This document shows, in pieces, positions 37,777 through 46,639 of a stretch of 64,000 nucleotides of DNA. The first letter of the stretch is position 1. Each line of letters starts with the position of its first letter. The stretch lies in assembly GCA_965223115.1 (NCBI GenBank), contig OZ244982.1, positions 1 to 64,000 on the forward strand, read 5' to 3'. The DNA comes from CBDCUI01 sp965223115 (GTDB taxonomy: Bacteria; Pseudomonadota; Gammaproteobacteria; UBA4575). Position numbers and translations under genes: made by a program. The notes beneath the pieces were generated by a model. The model was not told where the DNA came from, made no database searches, and was given only the letters and a program-made list of their open reading frames with translations.

Positions 37777-38898
37777 ATGATACACCCAGGCGCTACACTT
37801 GGTATGTTAGGCGGCGGTCAACTTGGTCGTATGTTTGTGCATGCTGCGACAGCAATGGGGTATCGCATAATTGTTTTGGATCCTAATACAGTGAGTCCTG
37901 CAGGAGAAATTGCGCATTTGCATTTACAGGCAAATTATGACGACGCTCATGCACTTAAAGCACTGGCACAAGAATGTGCAGTCATTACAACAGAGTTTGA
38001 AAATGTCCCTGCAGAAGTGTTAGCACATTTAGCAGAAAATTGTACGGTTTGTCCCAATGCTAATGCTGTAGAGATTGCACAGAATCGAATTAGGGAAAAA
38101 AAATATGTTAGTGCGCTAGGTATCGATGTTACTCCATTTCATAGTGTCAAGAGTAATGAGGATATAACAAAAGCGTTTAGTGAACTTAATGCGCCATTCA
38201 TTTTAAAAACTGCAAGTTTTGGCTATGATGGTAAAGGTCAAGTTGTTGTGCATACCTTAGAGGAAGCAGTAGAGGCTTGGAGAGGGTTAAATAATGTTGA
38301 TTCTGTTTTAGAAGAAAAAATTAATTTAGCCACAGAAGTGTCAGCTGTAATAGCGCGTTCTACTAGTAAGGAACTAAGTTTTTTCCCCGTTGCAGAGAAC
38401 ACTCATGTAAACGGAATTCTGCACACCAGTACAGTACCCGCAAAAGTGGATACTAAACTTCAGGAACAGGCAAAATCGTTTGCGCAAAAAATTGCTGATT
38501 CTTTGAATTATTTTGGTGTTTTAGCTGTTGAGTTTTTTGTTGATAAAAGTGGTAGATTATTTTTTAATGAAATGGCGCCACGCACTCATAATAGTGGCCA
38601 CTATACAATTGATGCATGTTATACCTCACAGTTTGAGCAGCAAGTTAGAGCAATTTGTGGATTACCGCTTGGATCATCCAATGCCCATAGTGCTGTAACC
38701 ATGGTAAATCTTTTGGGGGACTTGTGGGGAGCCAACCAGCCGGAATGGTCTACTATACTTTCAAATAACAGAGTAAAACTTCATCTTTACGGAAAAAAAG
38801 AAGCGCGTTCAGGCAGGAAGATGGGTCATTTTAGTTATCTTGCTCCGATCGGCACAGAAACTTTAAGTGTTGCGCAAGAGTTGTTTTCAAATTTATAG
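37777..38898 (+). CDS. purK: N5-carboxyaminoimidazole ribonucleotide synthase
   Basis: 373 residues. The ATP-grasp enzyme converts AIR, bicarbonate and ATP to N5-CAIR, feeding PurE. The N-terminal GMLGGGQLGRMFVHAA, the ATP-grasp loop LKTASFGYDGKGQ, the metal-ligand region FFVDKSGRLFFNEMAPRTHNSGH (in pieces) and the C-terminal GKKEARSGRKMGHF are visible. The start is immediately after the purE stop. Confidence 0.96.
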   Translation: MIHPGATLGMLGGGQLGRMFVHAATAMGYRIIVLDPNTVSPAGEIAHLHLQANYDDAHALKALAQECAVITTEFENVPAEVLAHLAENCTVCPNANAVEIAQNRIREKKYVSALGIDVTPFHSVKSNEDITKAFSELNAPFILKTASFGYDGKGQVVVHTLEEAVEAWRGLNNVDSVLEEKINLATEVSAVIARSTSKELSFFPVAENTHVNGILHTSTVPAKVDTKLQEQAKSFAQKIADSLNYFGVLAVEFFVDKSGRLFFNEMAPRTHNSGHYTIDACYTSQFEQQVRAICGLPLGSSNAHSAVTMVNLLGDLWGANQPEWSTILSNNRVKLHLYGKKEARSGRKMGHFSYLAPIGTETLSVAQELFSNL

Positions 38899-38921
38899 TT
38901 TTTTATAAACTTTTTTTAAAT

Positions 38922-39926
38922 ATGAAAAAATTTCCAGCTTTTCGCATACATTCGAATGAAGAAGGCACGCGATCGGGAATTGAGCAGCTTAGTTTAGAAC
39001 AGCTAAGTGAAGGTGATGTTGTTATTCGTGTACGTTACTCGAGTGTTAATTATAAAGATGCACTTGCGGGAACGGGGAAAGCAAAAATTTTAAGACGTTC
39101 GCCATTAGTTGGCGGTATTGATCTTGCGGGTGAGGTAGTTGAAGCCACGAATTCTGATTTTCAACAAGGTGACCAGGTCATTGTAAACGGTAGTGGCTTA
39201 AGTGAAGTGCATGATGGCGGTTATGCTGAGTTTGCCCGCGTACCGTCAGACTGGATTGTGCCTTTGCCTGAGGGCTTAACGTTAAGTCAAAGCATGATTA
39301 TTGGGACAGCAGGGTTTACGGCAGCACTTTGTGTGCATTTAATGCAACAGAATAATCAACACTCGCAAGATGGGCCCATTGCCGTAACGGGTGCAAGTGG
39401 AGGTGTAGGTAGTTTTGCGGTTGATATCTTACATAAGCTTGGCTATGAGGTCATTGCGGTTACCGGAACTCAGGAAGCTCACGATTATTTAATCGATCTC
39501 GGTGCAGATAAAGTTGTTGGGCGTGAAAAGCTAAATGTGGGGGATGGTGCTCTTGAAAAAGCGCATTGGGCAGGTGCCATCGATAACATTGGTGGAGAAG
39601 CCTTAAGTAGTTTAGTACGTGCAACCAAGCCTTGGGGAAATGTAGTGAGTGTGGGTATTGCTGGCGGCATTAAGTTCGAGCTATCTACCATGCCATTTAT
39701 CATACGTGGTGTGAACTTACTTGGTGTAAGTTCATCTAATTGCCCACAAGATTTGCGCAAAAGGATTTGGCAGCGTCTAGGCGATGATTTACATCCAAAT
39801 AATCTTGGTAAGATTCATACACTGACGTCTAAGCTTGAAGATTTGCCAAGTGTATTTCAAAAATTATTAAATAATGAGATCCAGGGTAGAGTTCTGGTGG
39901 AAGTAAAAAATGAACGTACTACGTAA
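38922..39926 (+). CDS. YhdH/AcuI-type medium-chain oxidoreductase
   Basis: 334 residues of the zinc-independent quinone oxidoreductase/acrylyl-CoA reductase group. SSVNYKDALAGTGKAKILR, PLVGGIDLAGEV, the NADPH-binding TGASGGVGSFAVDILHKLGY and the RVLVEV ending match YhdH/AcuI, enzymes that reduce acryloyl-CoA to propionyl-CoA and protect against electrophilic acrylyl compounds. The specific substrate here is not provable. It starts 23 bases after purK and overlaps the following thioredoxin-like gene by 17 bases, suggesting coupled translation. Confidence 0.85.
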   Translation: MKKFPAFRIHSNEEGTRSGIEQLSLEQLSEGDVVIRVRYSSVNYKDALAGTGKAKILRRSPLVGGIDLAGEVVEATNSDFQQGDQVIVNGSGLSEVHDGGYAEFARVPSDWIVPLPEGLTLSQSMIIGTAGFTAALCVHLMQQNNQHSQDGPIAVTGASGGVGSFAVDILHKLGYEVIAVTGTQEAHDYLIDLGADKVVGREKLNVGDGALEKAHWAGAIDNIGGEALSSLVRATKPWGNVVSVGIAGGIKFELSTMPFIIRGVNLLGVSSSNCPQDLRKRIWQRLGDDLHPNNLGKIHTLTSKLEDLPSVFQKLLNNEIQGRVLVEVKNERTT

Positions 39927-40473
39927 TACAAAAAGCAGAAAGTATTATATAAGTTTAAGCATTTTTATTTTTATATTAGCAAGCACTTCGATTGTTTATG
40001 CTAAAAAATTAAATCCACCTGATCGAATGCCAGAGTTTACTCAAGTCGATCCAAATGCGTGGATCAATTCAGAACCACTTTCGGTTGCAGATTTGCGTGG
40101 CAAAGTAGTTTTAATTGATATTTGGACCTTTGGATGTTGGAATTGTTATCGATCATTCCCTTGGTTAAGAAGTGTTGAGGAAAAGTTTGCCAATGAAGAT
40201 TTTCAAGTGATTGGTATTCATACGCCTGAATTTGAACGTGAAAAAGATCGAGATAACGTAGTTAAAAAAGTTAAAGAATTTATGCTGCATCATCCTGTAA
40301 TGATGGATAATAACTTTGCGTATTGGCGCTCACTTAGAAATCGTTACTGGCCTGCTTATTATATTGTTGATAAAAATGGCAATATACGTGATGCTTTTAT
40401 TGGCGAGACTCATGAGGGGGATAGAAGGGCAAAGAAAATCGAAAAAGTAATCGCAAAATTACTTAAAGAATAA
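39910..40473 (+). CDS. Exported thioredoxin-like protein (TlpA/AhpC-TSA type)
   Basis: 187 residues. An N-terminal hydrophobic stretch (SLSIFIFILASTSIVYAKK) serves as signal or anchor and places the domain in the periplasm. The thioredoxin fold is marked by LRGKVVLIDIWTFGCWNCYRSFPWL, with active-site CWNC at about residues 76-79, and by the cis-proline segment YWPAYYIVDKNG. CWNC is a variant of the usual CxxC. DipZ/TlpA-like proteins with a short insert before DNNFAYWRSLRNRYWPA fit best. It overlaps the preceding oxidoreductase gene. Role: thiol reduction or oxidation in the periplasm; partner unknown. Confidence 0.82.
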   Translation: MNVLRNTKSRKYYISLSIFIFILASTSIVYAKKLNPPDRMPEFTQVDPNAWINSEPLSVADLRGKVVLIDIWTFGCWNCYRSFPWLRSVEEKFANEDFQVIGIHTPEFEREKDRDNVVKKVKEFMLHHPVMMDNNFAYWRSLRNRYWPAYYIVDKNGNIRDAFIGETHEGDRRAKKIEKVIAKLLKE

Positions 40474-40484
40474 TTTTTATAGTA

Positions 40485-41714
40485 TTACGTAAAAAACCAA
40501 TAACCAATTATTATTGCAGCAGTAATACCGGCAAAATCTGCAAATAAGCCACAACCAATGGCATGACGGACACGTTTGATTCCAACACTGCCGAAATAGA
40601 TGGCTAGCACATAAAAAGTAGTTTCTGTGCTCCCCTGTACTATAGCAGCTATATTTGCTGCAAATGAATCCACGCCATAAGTATTCATGGTCTCTAACAA
40701 CATGGCGCGAGCTCCACTACCAGAGAAAGGACGCATTAATGCAGTAGGCAAAGCGGCAACAAATTCTGTATCAAGACCTAATGTGGAAACCATTTTTTCT
40801 ATAAACTTTAATAAAACATCTAATGCTAAACTGGCGCGTAACACACCAATTGCTACTAACATGGCTACCAAGTAAGGAATTATTTTTAAAGCAACATCAA
40901 AACCTTGTTTGGCACCGTCAATAAAAGCGTCATACACATTAACTTTACGTATAAAGCCTAAAGTTAAGAAAGAAATTATCACGAGTAGTAATAATAAGTT
41001 TCCTAGCAGACTGGAGCGTTCTGCTAATGAAGATGTGTCGCCTGCTAACAAAAAACTTAAAAGTAAACCTATAAGTACAGCAAAACCAATTAAATATAAA
41101 AATATAGTTCTGTTAAATATATTTAGCTTTTGTATATAAGCTACGCTTAGCAAACCAACTAGAGTCGATGCACAAGTTGCCAGTAGGATAGGAATAAAAA
41201 CAGCAGTTGGATCTGTTGAGCCTTGCTGAGCGCGAAATAGAAAAATTGTAACAGGAAGAATTGTGACTGATGAAGTGTTTAACACTAAAAACAAAATTTG
41301 TGCATTGCTAGCTATATCTTTTTGTGGATTAAGACTTTGTAAATCTTGCATGGCTTTAAGCCCTAATGGTGTGGCAGCGTTATCTAACCCCAGCATGTTA
41401 GCAGCCATATTCATGGTTACTGATCCTATTGCGGGATGGTTGCTTGGTACTGCAGGCATTAAATGTTTGAACAAAGGTTGAAACGCTTTGGTTAGTAATT
41501 CAACAAATCCTGCACGTTCGGCAATGGAGAAAAATCCCAACCATAAACAAAGCACACCAATTAGCCCTAATGCAATTTCAACGCTTAAGCTGGCCATGTC
41601 AAAAGTAGCCTGAATCACTTGCGCGAAGATCGCATTATTATCGTGTACGATGGCTTGAAATAAGCAACTTATAAAAGCGACGATAAAAAAGCCAAACCAA
41701 ATGTAATTAAGCAT
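40485..41714 (-). CDS. SpmA/SpmB-type nucleoside-recognition (Gate) membrane protein
   Basis: 409 residues with about ten hydrophobic spans. The first half resembles spore maturation protein A (GLIGVLCLWLGFFSIAERAG, MNMAANMLGLDNAATPLGLKAM) and the second SpmB (IPYLVAMLVAIGVLRAS, ALPTALMRPFSGSGARAM, IVQGSTETTFYVLAIYFGSVG). Fused SpmA-SpmB proteins are found in many non-sporulating proteobacteria, where the transported molecule is not established; Gate-domain proteins include nucleoside transporters. A small membrane gene lies 21 bases upstream in the same direction. Confidence 0.85.
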   Translation of the reverse strand: MLNYIWFGFFIVAFISCLFQAIVHDNNAIFAQVIQATFDMASLSVEIALGLIGVLCLWLGFFSIAERAGFVELLTKAFQPLFKHLMPAVPSNHPAIGSVTMNMAANMLGLDNAATPLGLKAMQDLQSLNPQKDIASNAQILFLVLNTSSVTILPVTIFLFRAQQGSTDPTAVFIPILLATCASTLVGLLSVAYIQKLNIFNRTIFLYLIGFAVLIGLLLSFLLAGDTSSLAERSSLLGNLLLLLVIISFLTLGFIRKVNVYDAFIDGAKQGFDVALKIIPYLVAMLVAIGVLRASLALDVLLKFIEKMVSTLGLDTEFVAALPTALMRPFSGSGARAMLLETMNTYGVDSFAANIAAIVQGSTETTFYVLAIYFGSVGIKRVRHAIGCGLFADFAGITAAIIIGYWFFT

Positions 41715-41735
41715 TTAGTTTTTTTGCCAATTGGT

Positions 41736-42050
41736 TTAACGACCTATGGCCAAAAAGAAAGGCAACCAGGCAACAAATAAGACAGTAGCAAAAGCAAGTT
41801 CTATGTAACTGATGAAACGAAATCTACTCCGAACCTGCTCGTCCGACATACGTATTCGTGACATCATAAAGTCGAACATTAATACCATAAAAACTAGGGG
41901 TGTCATGGCAGGAGCAATTAATGTAGGGAAGATTTCCCAGCCATTAAGAACAGTAGTGCTATCAGGTTGTGGACGGATGATTGTAAGTGCTACGGCCAAA
42001 AGTAGTAGCAGTATTCGCAATGCACCTAGGCTTTTTATGTATTCAAACAA
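41736..42050 (-). CDS. Small inner-membrane protein
   Basis: 104 residues with three hydrophobic segments (ALRILLLLLAVALTII, LIAPAMTPLVFMVLMFDFMM, IELAFATVLFVAWLPFFLAI) separated by short charged loops (SRIRMSDEQVRSRF). No enzyme or binding motif is visible and I do not recognise a named family. Its coding appearance and position 21 bases ahead of the SpmA/SpmB-type gene suggest that the two work or are expressed together. Confidence 0.7.
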   Translation of the reverse strand: MFEYIKSLGALRILLLLLAVALTIIRPQPDSTTVLNGWEIFPTLIAPAMTPLVFMVLMFDFMMSRIRMSDEQVRSRFRFISYIELAFATVLFVAWLPFFLAIGR

Positions 42051-42364
42051 GGTTATAAATCAGTAATTTAATTGTTAATAACGGTTACAAAAGGTGACTT
42101 TTTCTGCCTAAATGAGAAATAGGTTTGGACCATCTTTGTCACTAGTTGACCAGCTTCATCACTTTAGCATCTACAGTAACCGATTGTAACTTAAGGGGTT
42201 TATTTCATCGGACCCAATGATCCAAAAACACAAACATCGATATACTTTAGGTCATTGGTCTGGGATTTAGTCCATTTAGTAAGGAACTAAATCTAGCAGA
42301 AAGTTTTTAACCACCCAAGAGGATTGGGAAGATTTTTAACTCTTTAGGTATAGGAATCATACAA
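42051..42364. promoter_or_regulatory. 314-base upstream region of the pilin-like gene
   Basis: The region separates the minus-strand membrane genes from the pilus subunit genes. It contains an inverted repeat, gatttagt (42264-42271) and actaaatc (42286-42293), about 70 bases before the start codon, able to form an 8-pair hairpin in the leader. Another pair, cggttac near 42079 and gtaaccg near 42176, is widely spaced. No clear -35/-10 pair and no recognised riboswitch were found. Confidence 0.3.
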
Positions 42365-42925
42365 ATGGAAATGAAAAAATTAGTTAAAGGAATGACAGTA
42401 GCGGGTTTGCTCGTATTTACAAGTAACTCATTTGCTGTAACCGCAGATGGAACATTGGGTAATACCTCAACTGGTACTGTGGATATTGATGTTACTGTAG
42501 GTGATTTAGTTCGCATTAGTGGATTAACTCCAATGACAGGTAACACTTATACACCTGGTTCAGCAGTAACAGACAGTACCCCTGCATGTATTTATAGAAA
42601 TGGAAGTGCTGATTATGAAATTACCGCTACAAGCTCAAATGGTGCGGGTTTAAACTTTTTCCTAAGTGATGGTACTAATGACGTAATTTATGACGTTACA
42701 TTTGATGATGGCAATGGTGGTGGTGCTGTCGACCTAGACAATGCTACAACTAATTCTACATTTACCAATGCAAACCAAACCGTTGATGATTGTTCAGCAG
42801 GTGCTGGTGGAGGTGCTACCATAGCGGTATCCATTCCTGAAACAGATGCAACATTTAATGGTTTGGCAGAAGTGCCAGCAGCAACGTATGCTGATGAATT
42901 AACTGTAACAGTTGCTCCACGCTAA
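42365..42925 (+). CDS. Pilus subunit-like secreted protein 1 (probable major subunit)
   Basis: 186 residues. The signal peptide is MKKLVKGMTVAGLLVFTSNSFAV. The mature part opens STGTVDIDVTVGDLVRISGL, shared with the next gene, has two cysteines (PACIYRNG and DDCSAG) and ends in ELTVTVAPR, a typical final strand for chaperone-usher subunits or spore coat U (SCPU)-like pilins. A tagga Shine-Dalgarno sequence stands 9 bases ahead of the ATG at 42365; a second ATG six bases on is also possible. A terminator-like hairpin after it would make this the most expressed of the three subunit genes, hence the major-subunit guess. Confidence 0.72.
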   Translation: MEMKKLVKGMTVAGLLVFTSNSFAVTADGTLGNTSTGTVDIDVTVGDLVRISGLTPMTGNTYTPGSAVTDSTPACIYRNGSADYEITATSSNGAGLNFFLSDGTNDVIYDVTFDDGNGGGAVDLDNATTNSTFTNANQTVDDCSAGAGGGATIAVSIPETDATFNGLAEVPAATYADELTVTVAPR

Positions 42926-42947
42926 GTCGTGATCTCAATTTAAAAAG

Positions 42948-42981
42948 AAGTGCTACTGATACATATTGGTAGCGCTTTTTT
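42948..42981 (+). terminator. Terminator-like hairpin between subunit genes 1 and 2
   Basis: aagtgctac (42948-42956) pairs with gtagcgctt (42969-42977) with one G-U pair and a 12-base loop, followed by a T-run to 42981. Partial termination here would lower expression of the downstream subunit genes relative to the first. Confidence 0.7.
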
Positions 42982-43006
42982 AAATTGCGAGCATGGAAGT
43001 TAAATA

Positions 43007-43627
43007 ATGCAACTTATTGAGTTTCTAAAGCCCCACAAATATTTTTCTTGTCTGCTGGCACTAGTATTTGTTATTTGTGGTTCACTAAATAGTTATGCTG
43101 CAACCACACAAGGCGCACCAGATTATTTTGCATCTACAGGTACTGTGGATATTAATGTTACTTCTGGTGATTTAATTAGGATTTTTGGATTGCAGACAGT
43201 CAGTTTTGGTACATGGAATATTGGTGATGGTAATCTCGCTAGTAATCAGAATGTTTGTATTGGTAAATCAAGCACAGGTGCGCCCTATGCAATACAAGCG
43301 ACGGGGGACGGAAACTTGATTGATCCATCTGCATTTACTTTATCAAATGGTGTAGATCAGATTAATTATGAAGTGTACTGGAATGATCAAACCGGTACTG
43401 GTGGGCAAGTTCCTTTATTGCCTGGTTCAGTACAATATGGTCAGACAGGACCGGCAGTTACTTTTTTTCGTAATTTAATATTTGGTGGTTTTTTTGGATT
43501 TACCTGCGGTTCTTCCCTTACGCCTCCAAATGCCAATCTAGAGGTCAGAATTCCTTCTACAGAACTAACTGCAGCAACTGGTGGAATTTACACGGGTGTC
43601 TTGACATTACTAGTCATCCCTAACTAG
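43007..43627 (+). CDS. Pilus subunit-like secreted protein 2 (SCPU-like)
   Basis: 206 residues with signal peptide LLALVFVICGSLNSYAA. It shares STGTVDINVTSGDLIRIFGL with subunit 1. It shows the SCPU/Csu-pilin pattern: FGTWNIGDGNLASNQNVCIG, then YAIQATGDGN, FTLSNGVDQINYEVYWND, a second cysteine (FTCGSSLTP), LEVRIPSTEL and a terminal YTGVLTLLVIPN strand. GGAAG lies upstream of the ATG. It probably forms part of the pilus served by the convergent usher and chaperone. Confidence 0.75.
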   Translation: MQLIEFLKPHKYFSCLLALVFVICGSLNSYAATTQGAPDYFASTGTVDINVTSGDLIRIFGLQTVSFGTWNIGDGNLASNQNVCIGKSSTGAPYAIQATGDGNLIDPSAFTLSNGVDQINYEVYWNDQTGTGGQVPLLPGSVQYGQTGPAVTFFRNLIFGGFFGFTCGSSLTPPNANLEVRIPSTELTAATGGIYTGVLTLLVIPN

Positions 43628-43662
43628 CCTTATGCTTTGCCACATTTGTGGAATAAAGCTGT

Positions 43663-44145
43663 ATGACCTCTAGTTTTAAAAAGTTTCACTATTTATTTTT
43701 AATAGCAATTATTATTACATTGGTATGTGTTCAAGCACATGCCATGATTATAGTTTCTGAGCTTAAGCCTTTTAGACTAGGTAAATGGTCGCTCGGATCG
43801 GGTGATATCGTAGCAGACCAAGATATTTGTGTTGCGATGCTTCCACAAGGCCCATATAGCATCACCGTAAGTGGTGACAGTCAAAATAAACAATTTGTTT
43901 TAAGAAGTGGCTTTGACACCATTGCATATAGATTGTTTTTTAATGATCGACCTAGATTAGGTGGTAGAGTTGAGTTAACTCCTGGCGTAGCACTTACAGG
44001 CTTACGAGGCCGTAGATTAAAACGTAGAGCACCATGTAATCGACTTACAGCAAATCTATCATTACTTATACCTGAGGCAAACATAGCCTCTGCACCCGCT
44101 GGAGTTTACTCTTCAAATATTGTATTGCTTGTTAGTCCTGAATAG
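43663..44145 (+). CDS. Pilus subunit-like secreted protein 3 (SCPU-like, short)
   Basis: 160 residues, signal peptide YLFLIAIIITLVCVQAHAM. LKPFRLGKWSLGSGDIVADQDICVAM parallels the second subunit's FGTWNIGDGNLASNQNVCIG, and YSITVSGDSQNKQFVLRSG, AYRLFFNDRPRLGG, a second cysteine (RRAPCNRL), LSLLIPEANI and YSSNIVLLVSPE complete the same pattern. It lacks the STGTVDI strand at its N-terminus, so it may be a tip or terminating subunit; this is inference. Its stop codon lies inside the 3' end of the convergent usher gene (14-base overlap). Confidence 0.72.
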   Translation: MTSSFKKFHYLFLIAIIITLVCVQAHAMIIVSELKPFRLGKWSLGSGDIVADQDICVAMLPQGPYSITVSGDSQNKQFVLRSGFDTIAYRLFFNDRPRLGGRVELTPGVALTGLRGRRLKRRAPCNRLTANLSLLIPEANIASAPAGVYSSNIVLLVSPE

Positions 44146-46618
44146 GTGAGCAGGTTACTTCGTCAAGTACCGCTACACCTTGCTCTGCAGTAAAGTTAGG
44201 TAATGTGATCATGCAAACTGGCTGACCGTTTTTTGTAAGTACTAATGGTTTACGGTTTGCAATTTCAATTTGGAACCAGCCGCCATCGTCGGTGCTTGCA
44301 AAATTAATTGTGTTTTCAAATTTAGCATTTGCAACAGGTGTACCATCTTCATGTACTGCGTTAGAAATCAAAACGGTAACCGGACTTACTTGCCAGCGTA
44401 GAGTTTCTACATTGCCTGGATATAAAGTAACGGTTTGAACATTGTCTTCAAAGTGAACGATGTCATTACCTCTTGGCTTGATCTGAATTTCATAGCTTTC
44501 ATAGGGTCGTAAACCAATCACAGTAGAATTTGCTGTTTTAGCAAAACCATGTGGCTGTCGGTCAACAAACACCTCAAATGGTGAGTTCTGTAATTCACTG
44601 TCCAAGGCAACAATGACACCAGCTCTAGAATTTCTATTTCCACCCCATGCAATTTCATCACCACTTGAGAAGATGCTGAAGCTGGCATTACCAAAATAAC
44701 GTGAGAAATTTCCAGACGTTTTATCATCTACTAGTTCATACAAGAAATCGCCACGCCCTAAAGAAGATTGGCTGCGCACACGAGTTCCTACTGCCTTTCT
44801 ATCTAGGGTATCGTCTGCAAATAGACCGAGACTATAATTTCCAAAATTTGGATCATTGTTTGAATACGTTACTTCTCCACTAAGTTCAAGACCTTGCTCT
44901 GTTGAGTTATTGTCATCCTGGTGCACATATCGGATGTCACTAGTATATTGCTTATTTTGTGCAAAACGATTAAATGAGAATCCAATCCAAGCAGAGAGAT
45001 CACCATCTTCTATAAATGAGCTGCTGGTTAGATCAATTTGATAACGGTTGCGGCGGTAAAGTGGTTTTCGATATTCAAGACCAAAGGACTCAATGCTGTC
45101 TTGGTTTAAGCGTTTATTATATCGAGCGCGTAATGATAACGTTCCGTCTGCAAATAAGGTGCTGGCAGAGAGACTACTCTGTGTAAAGTTATCTGGAATT
45201 AATTGAAAGTCATTTAAAGTATCATTTTCGTCTTTGTCAACTTTACGATAGTTAAAGTTGAGACTTAAGTTTTGTCGATTCATCTGGCCTCTTACATCAA
45301 TTCCCCAATCATTCTCGCTGCTTTGCATTAAGTAGCCTTGAACATTGTAGTTTGGTCCTAAATAAACCGCACCGCCTTGTAAAATTCCAACATCTGCACC
45401 ATGAAGGTATTCAAATTCGACACCGAAATTGTCATGTAGACGATATGCAGCTCCGAGTCTGCCTAAGTATTCATCTGTGTATTCGCGTAAAGTGCTATTT
45501 TGAGTGGCTTCACCTATATTGCCGAACTCAGCAAAATACAGTGGTTGGTCTTTGGGTGGAAGTAATGCAGATTTAACAAAAAAGTATTCTTCTTCGCGTA
45601 CGCTACCCCTGGCATCTGTTATTCGTAAACGGATAGGATACGAACCACCTGGCAAGTGAGCCGTATCTATTTGTTGGTTACCTGCTTCATATTCTTCTAC
45701 TGTTACTAATTTATCGTCTTTGAAAATCTCGACCAGACTATGTGAGGTTAAAAATAAAAATATTTCTGTGCTTTGAGAGTACTCTAAGTCCGTGCGAGTA
45801 TTAGTAGATGAAAAAATTCGTGCGCCTAATAAATCTGTTTCATTAATGAAACTTGAATTCCTGGTTGCAGAATCAAAGATACCCGCTTCAGTTGACCATA
45901 TAGATTTATCGTGTTGTACAGATAAAGTGTCTACGGTTATGTCTTGTGTATCAGTATGATTCCAGTCAAGAAGAAAACGTGATTGTTTATGTGCAGCTAT
46001 ATGCCTAGCACCAAGTGTAAAAGTATCATTATTGTCATTACCACTAATATTGGTTGAGAATAAATTTACTGTAGAGAACTCAGTGCTTGATTCAGGTAAA
46101 TATTTGTTGCTTACAATTTCTTTTTGTTCAAGATAATAGGCATTAATAAACACATATAAACGAAAATAGCCCTCATCAAAAATAACACCGGCAACGGCTG
46201 GTTCGAGATGTCCGCAATCCCTTTGTATTTCTGTAAGACATACTTTTTCAGAATTAGTGGCAAGCGGGCCGCTTAATGCTGTTTCTACTTCGATTTGATT
46301 ATTGATTCGTGGGATTAATGACACGATTGTAGAAGGAGACTCTAGCTCCACAGTATTAGGAGTATAAGTCGCTAATGTCGTGCCTATATTTCTTCCGCCA
46401 TAATAAATATCCACAGATGTAGTTTGTGGCTTAGCGAGGTCTTCAAAGCCTGGAGGAGGTCCAGGCTTAGTTTTCAAAACAGGAGCATGATTACTGTCAG
46501 CAGAAAATAAAGGTGATGCTAGAAAGAATGCAAGTATTAATGCTACAAATATTTTGTATATTAATAATGGCGATGCATGCAGCATGTTTGCTAACCAACT
46601 TCGGATTGAAGTTTGCAC
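44132..46618 (-). CDS. Chaperone-usher pilus outer-membrane usher (TcfC/CS1-like)
   Basis: 828 residues. The outer-membrane assembly platform for pilus subunits. After a signal region, PPGFEDLAKPQTTSVDIYYGG and IGTTLATYTP match the N-terminal element of CS1/TcfC-type ushers; a long barrel follows (repeated xLxxRYxxR-type strands), and the C-terminus has LYPGNVETLRWQVSPVTVLISNAV and the DDGGWFQIEI/PVCMITLPNF domains. The first start is GTG at 46618 (MQTSIRSW); ATG at 46585 (MLHASPLLIYKIFVALIL) gives a shorter signal peptide and may be the real start. It lies 21 bases after the chaperone gene in the same direction. Its end overlaps the third subunit gene on the other strand. Confidence 0.85.
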   Translation of the reverse strand: MQTSIRSWLANMLHASPLLIYKIFVALILAFFLASPLFSADSNHAPVLKTKPGPPPGFEDLAKPQTTSVDIYYGGRNIGTTLATYTPNTVELESPSTIVSLIPRINNQIEVETALSGPLATNSEKVCLTEIQRDCGHLEPAVAGVIFDEGYFRLYVFINAYYLEQKEIVSNKYLPESSTEFSTVNLFSTNISGNDNNDTFTLGARHIAAHKQSRFLLDWNHTDTQDITVDTLSVQHDKSIWSTEAGIFDSATRNSSFINETDLLGARIFSSTNTRTDLEYSQSTEIFLFLTSHSLVEIFKDDKLVTVEEYEAGNQQIDTAHLPGGSYPIRLRITDARGSVREEEYFFVKSALLPPKDQPLYFAEFGNIGEATQNSTLREYTDEYLGRLGAAYRLHDNFGVEFEYLHGADVGILQGGAVYLGPNYNVQGYLMQSSENDWGIDVRGQMNRQNLSLNFNYRKVDKDENDTLNDFQLIPDNFTQSSLSASTLFADGTLSLRARYNKRLNQDSIESFGLEYRKPLYRRNRYQIDLTSSSFIEDGDLSAWIGFSFNRFAQNKQYTSDIRYVHQDDNNSTEQGLELSGEVTYSNNDPNFGNYSLGLFADDTLDRKAVGTRVRSQSSLGRGDFLYELVDDKTSGNFSRYFGNASFSIFSSGDEIAWGGNRNSRAGVIVALDSELQNSPFEVFVDRQPHGFAKTANSTVIGLRPYESYEIQIKPRGNDIVHFEDNVQTVTLYPGNVETLRWQVSPVTVLISNAVHEDGTPVANAKFENTINFASTDDGGWFQIEIANRKPLVLTKNGQPVCMITLPNFTAEQGVAVLDEVTCSPIQD

Positions 46619-46639
46619 ACTAATAATTTAGAGCTAAAG

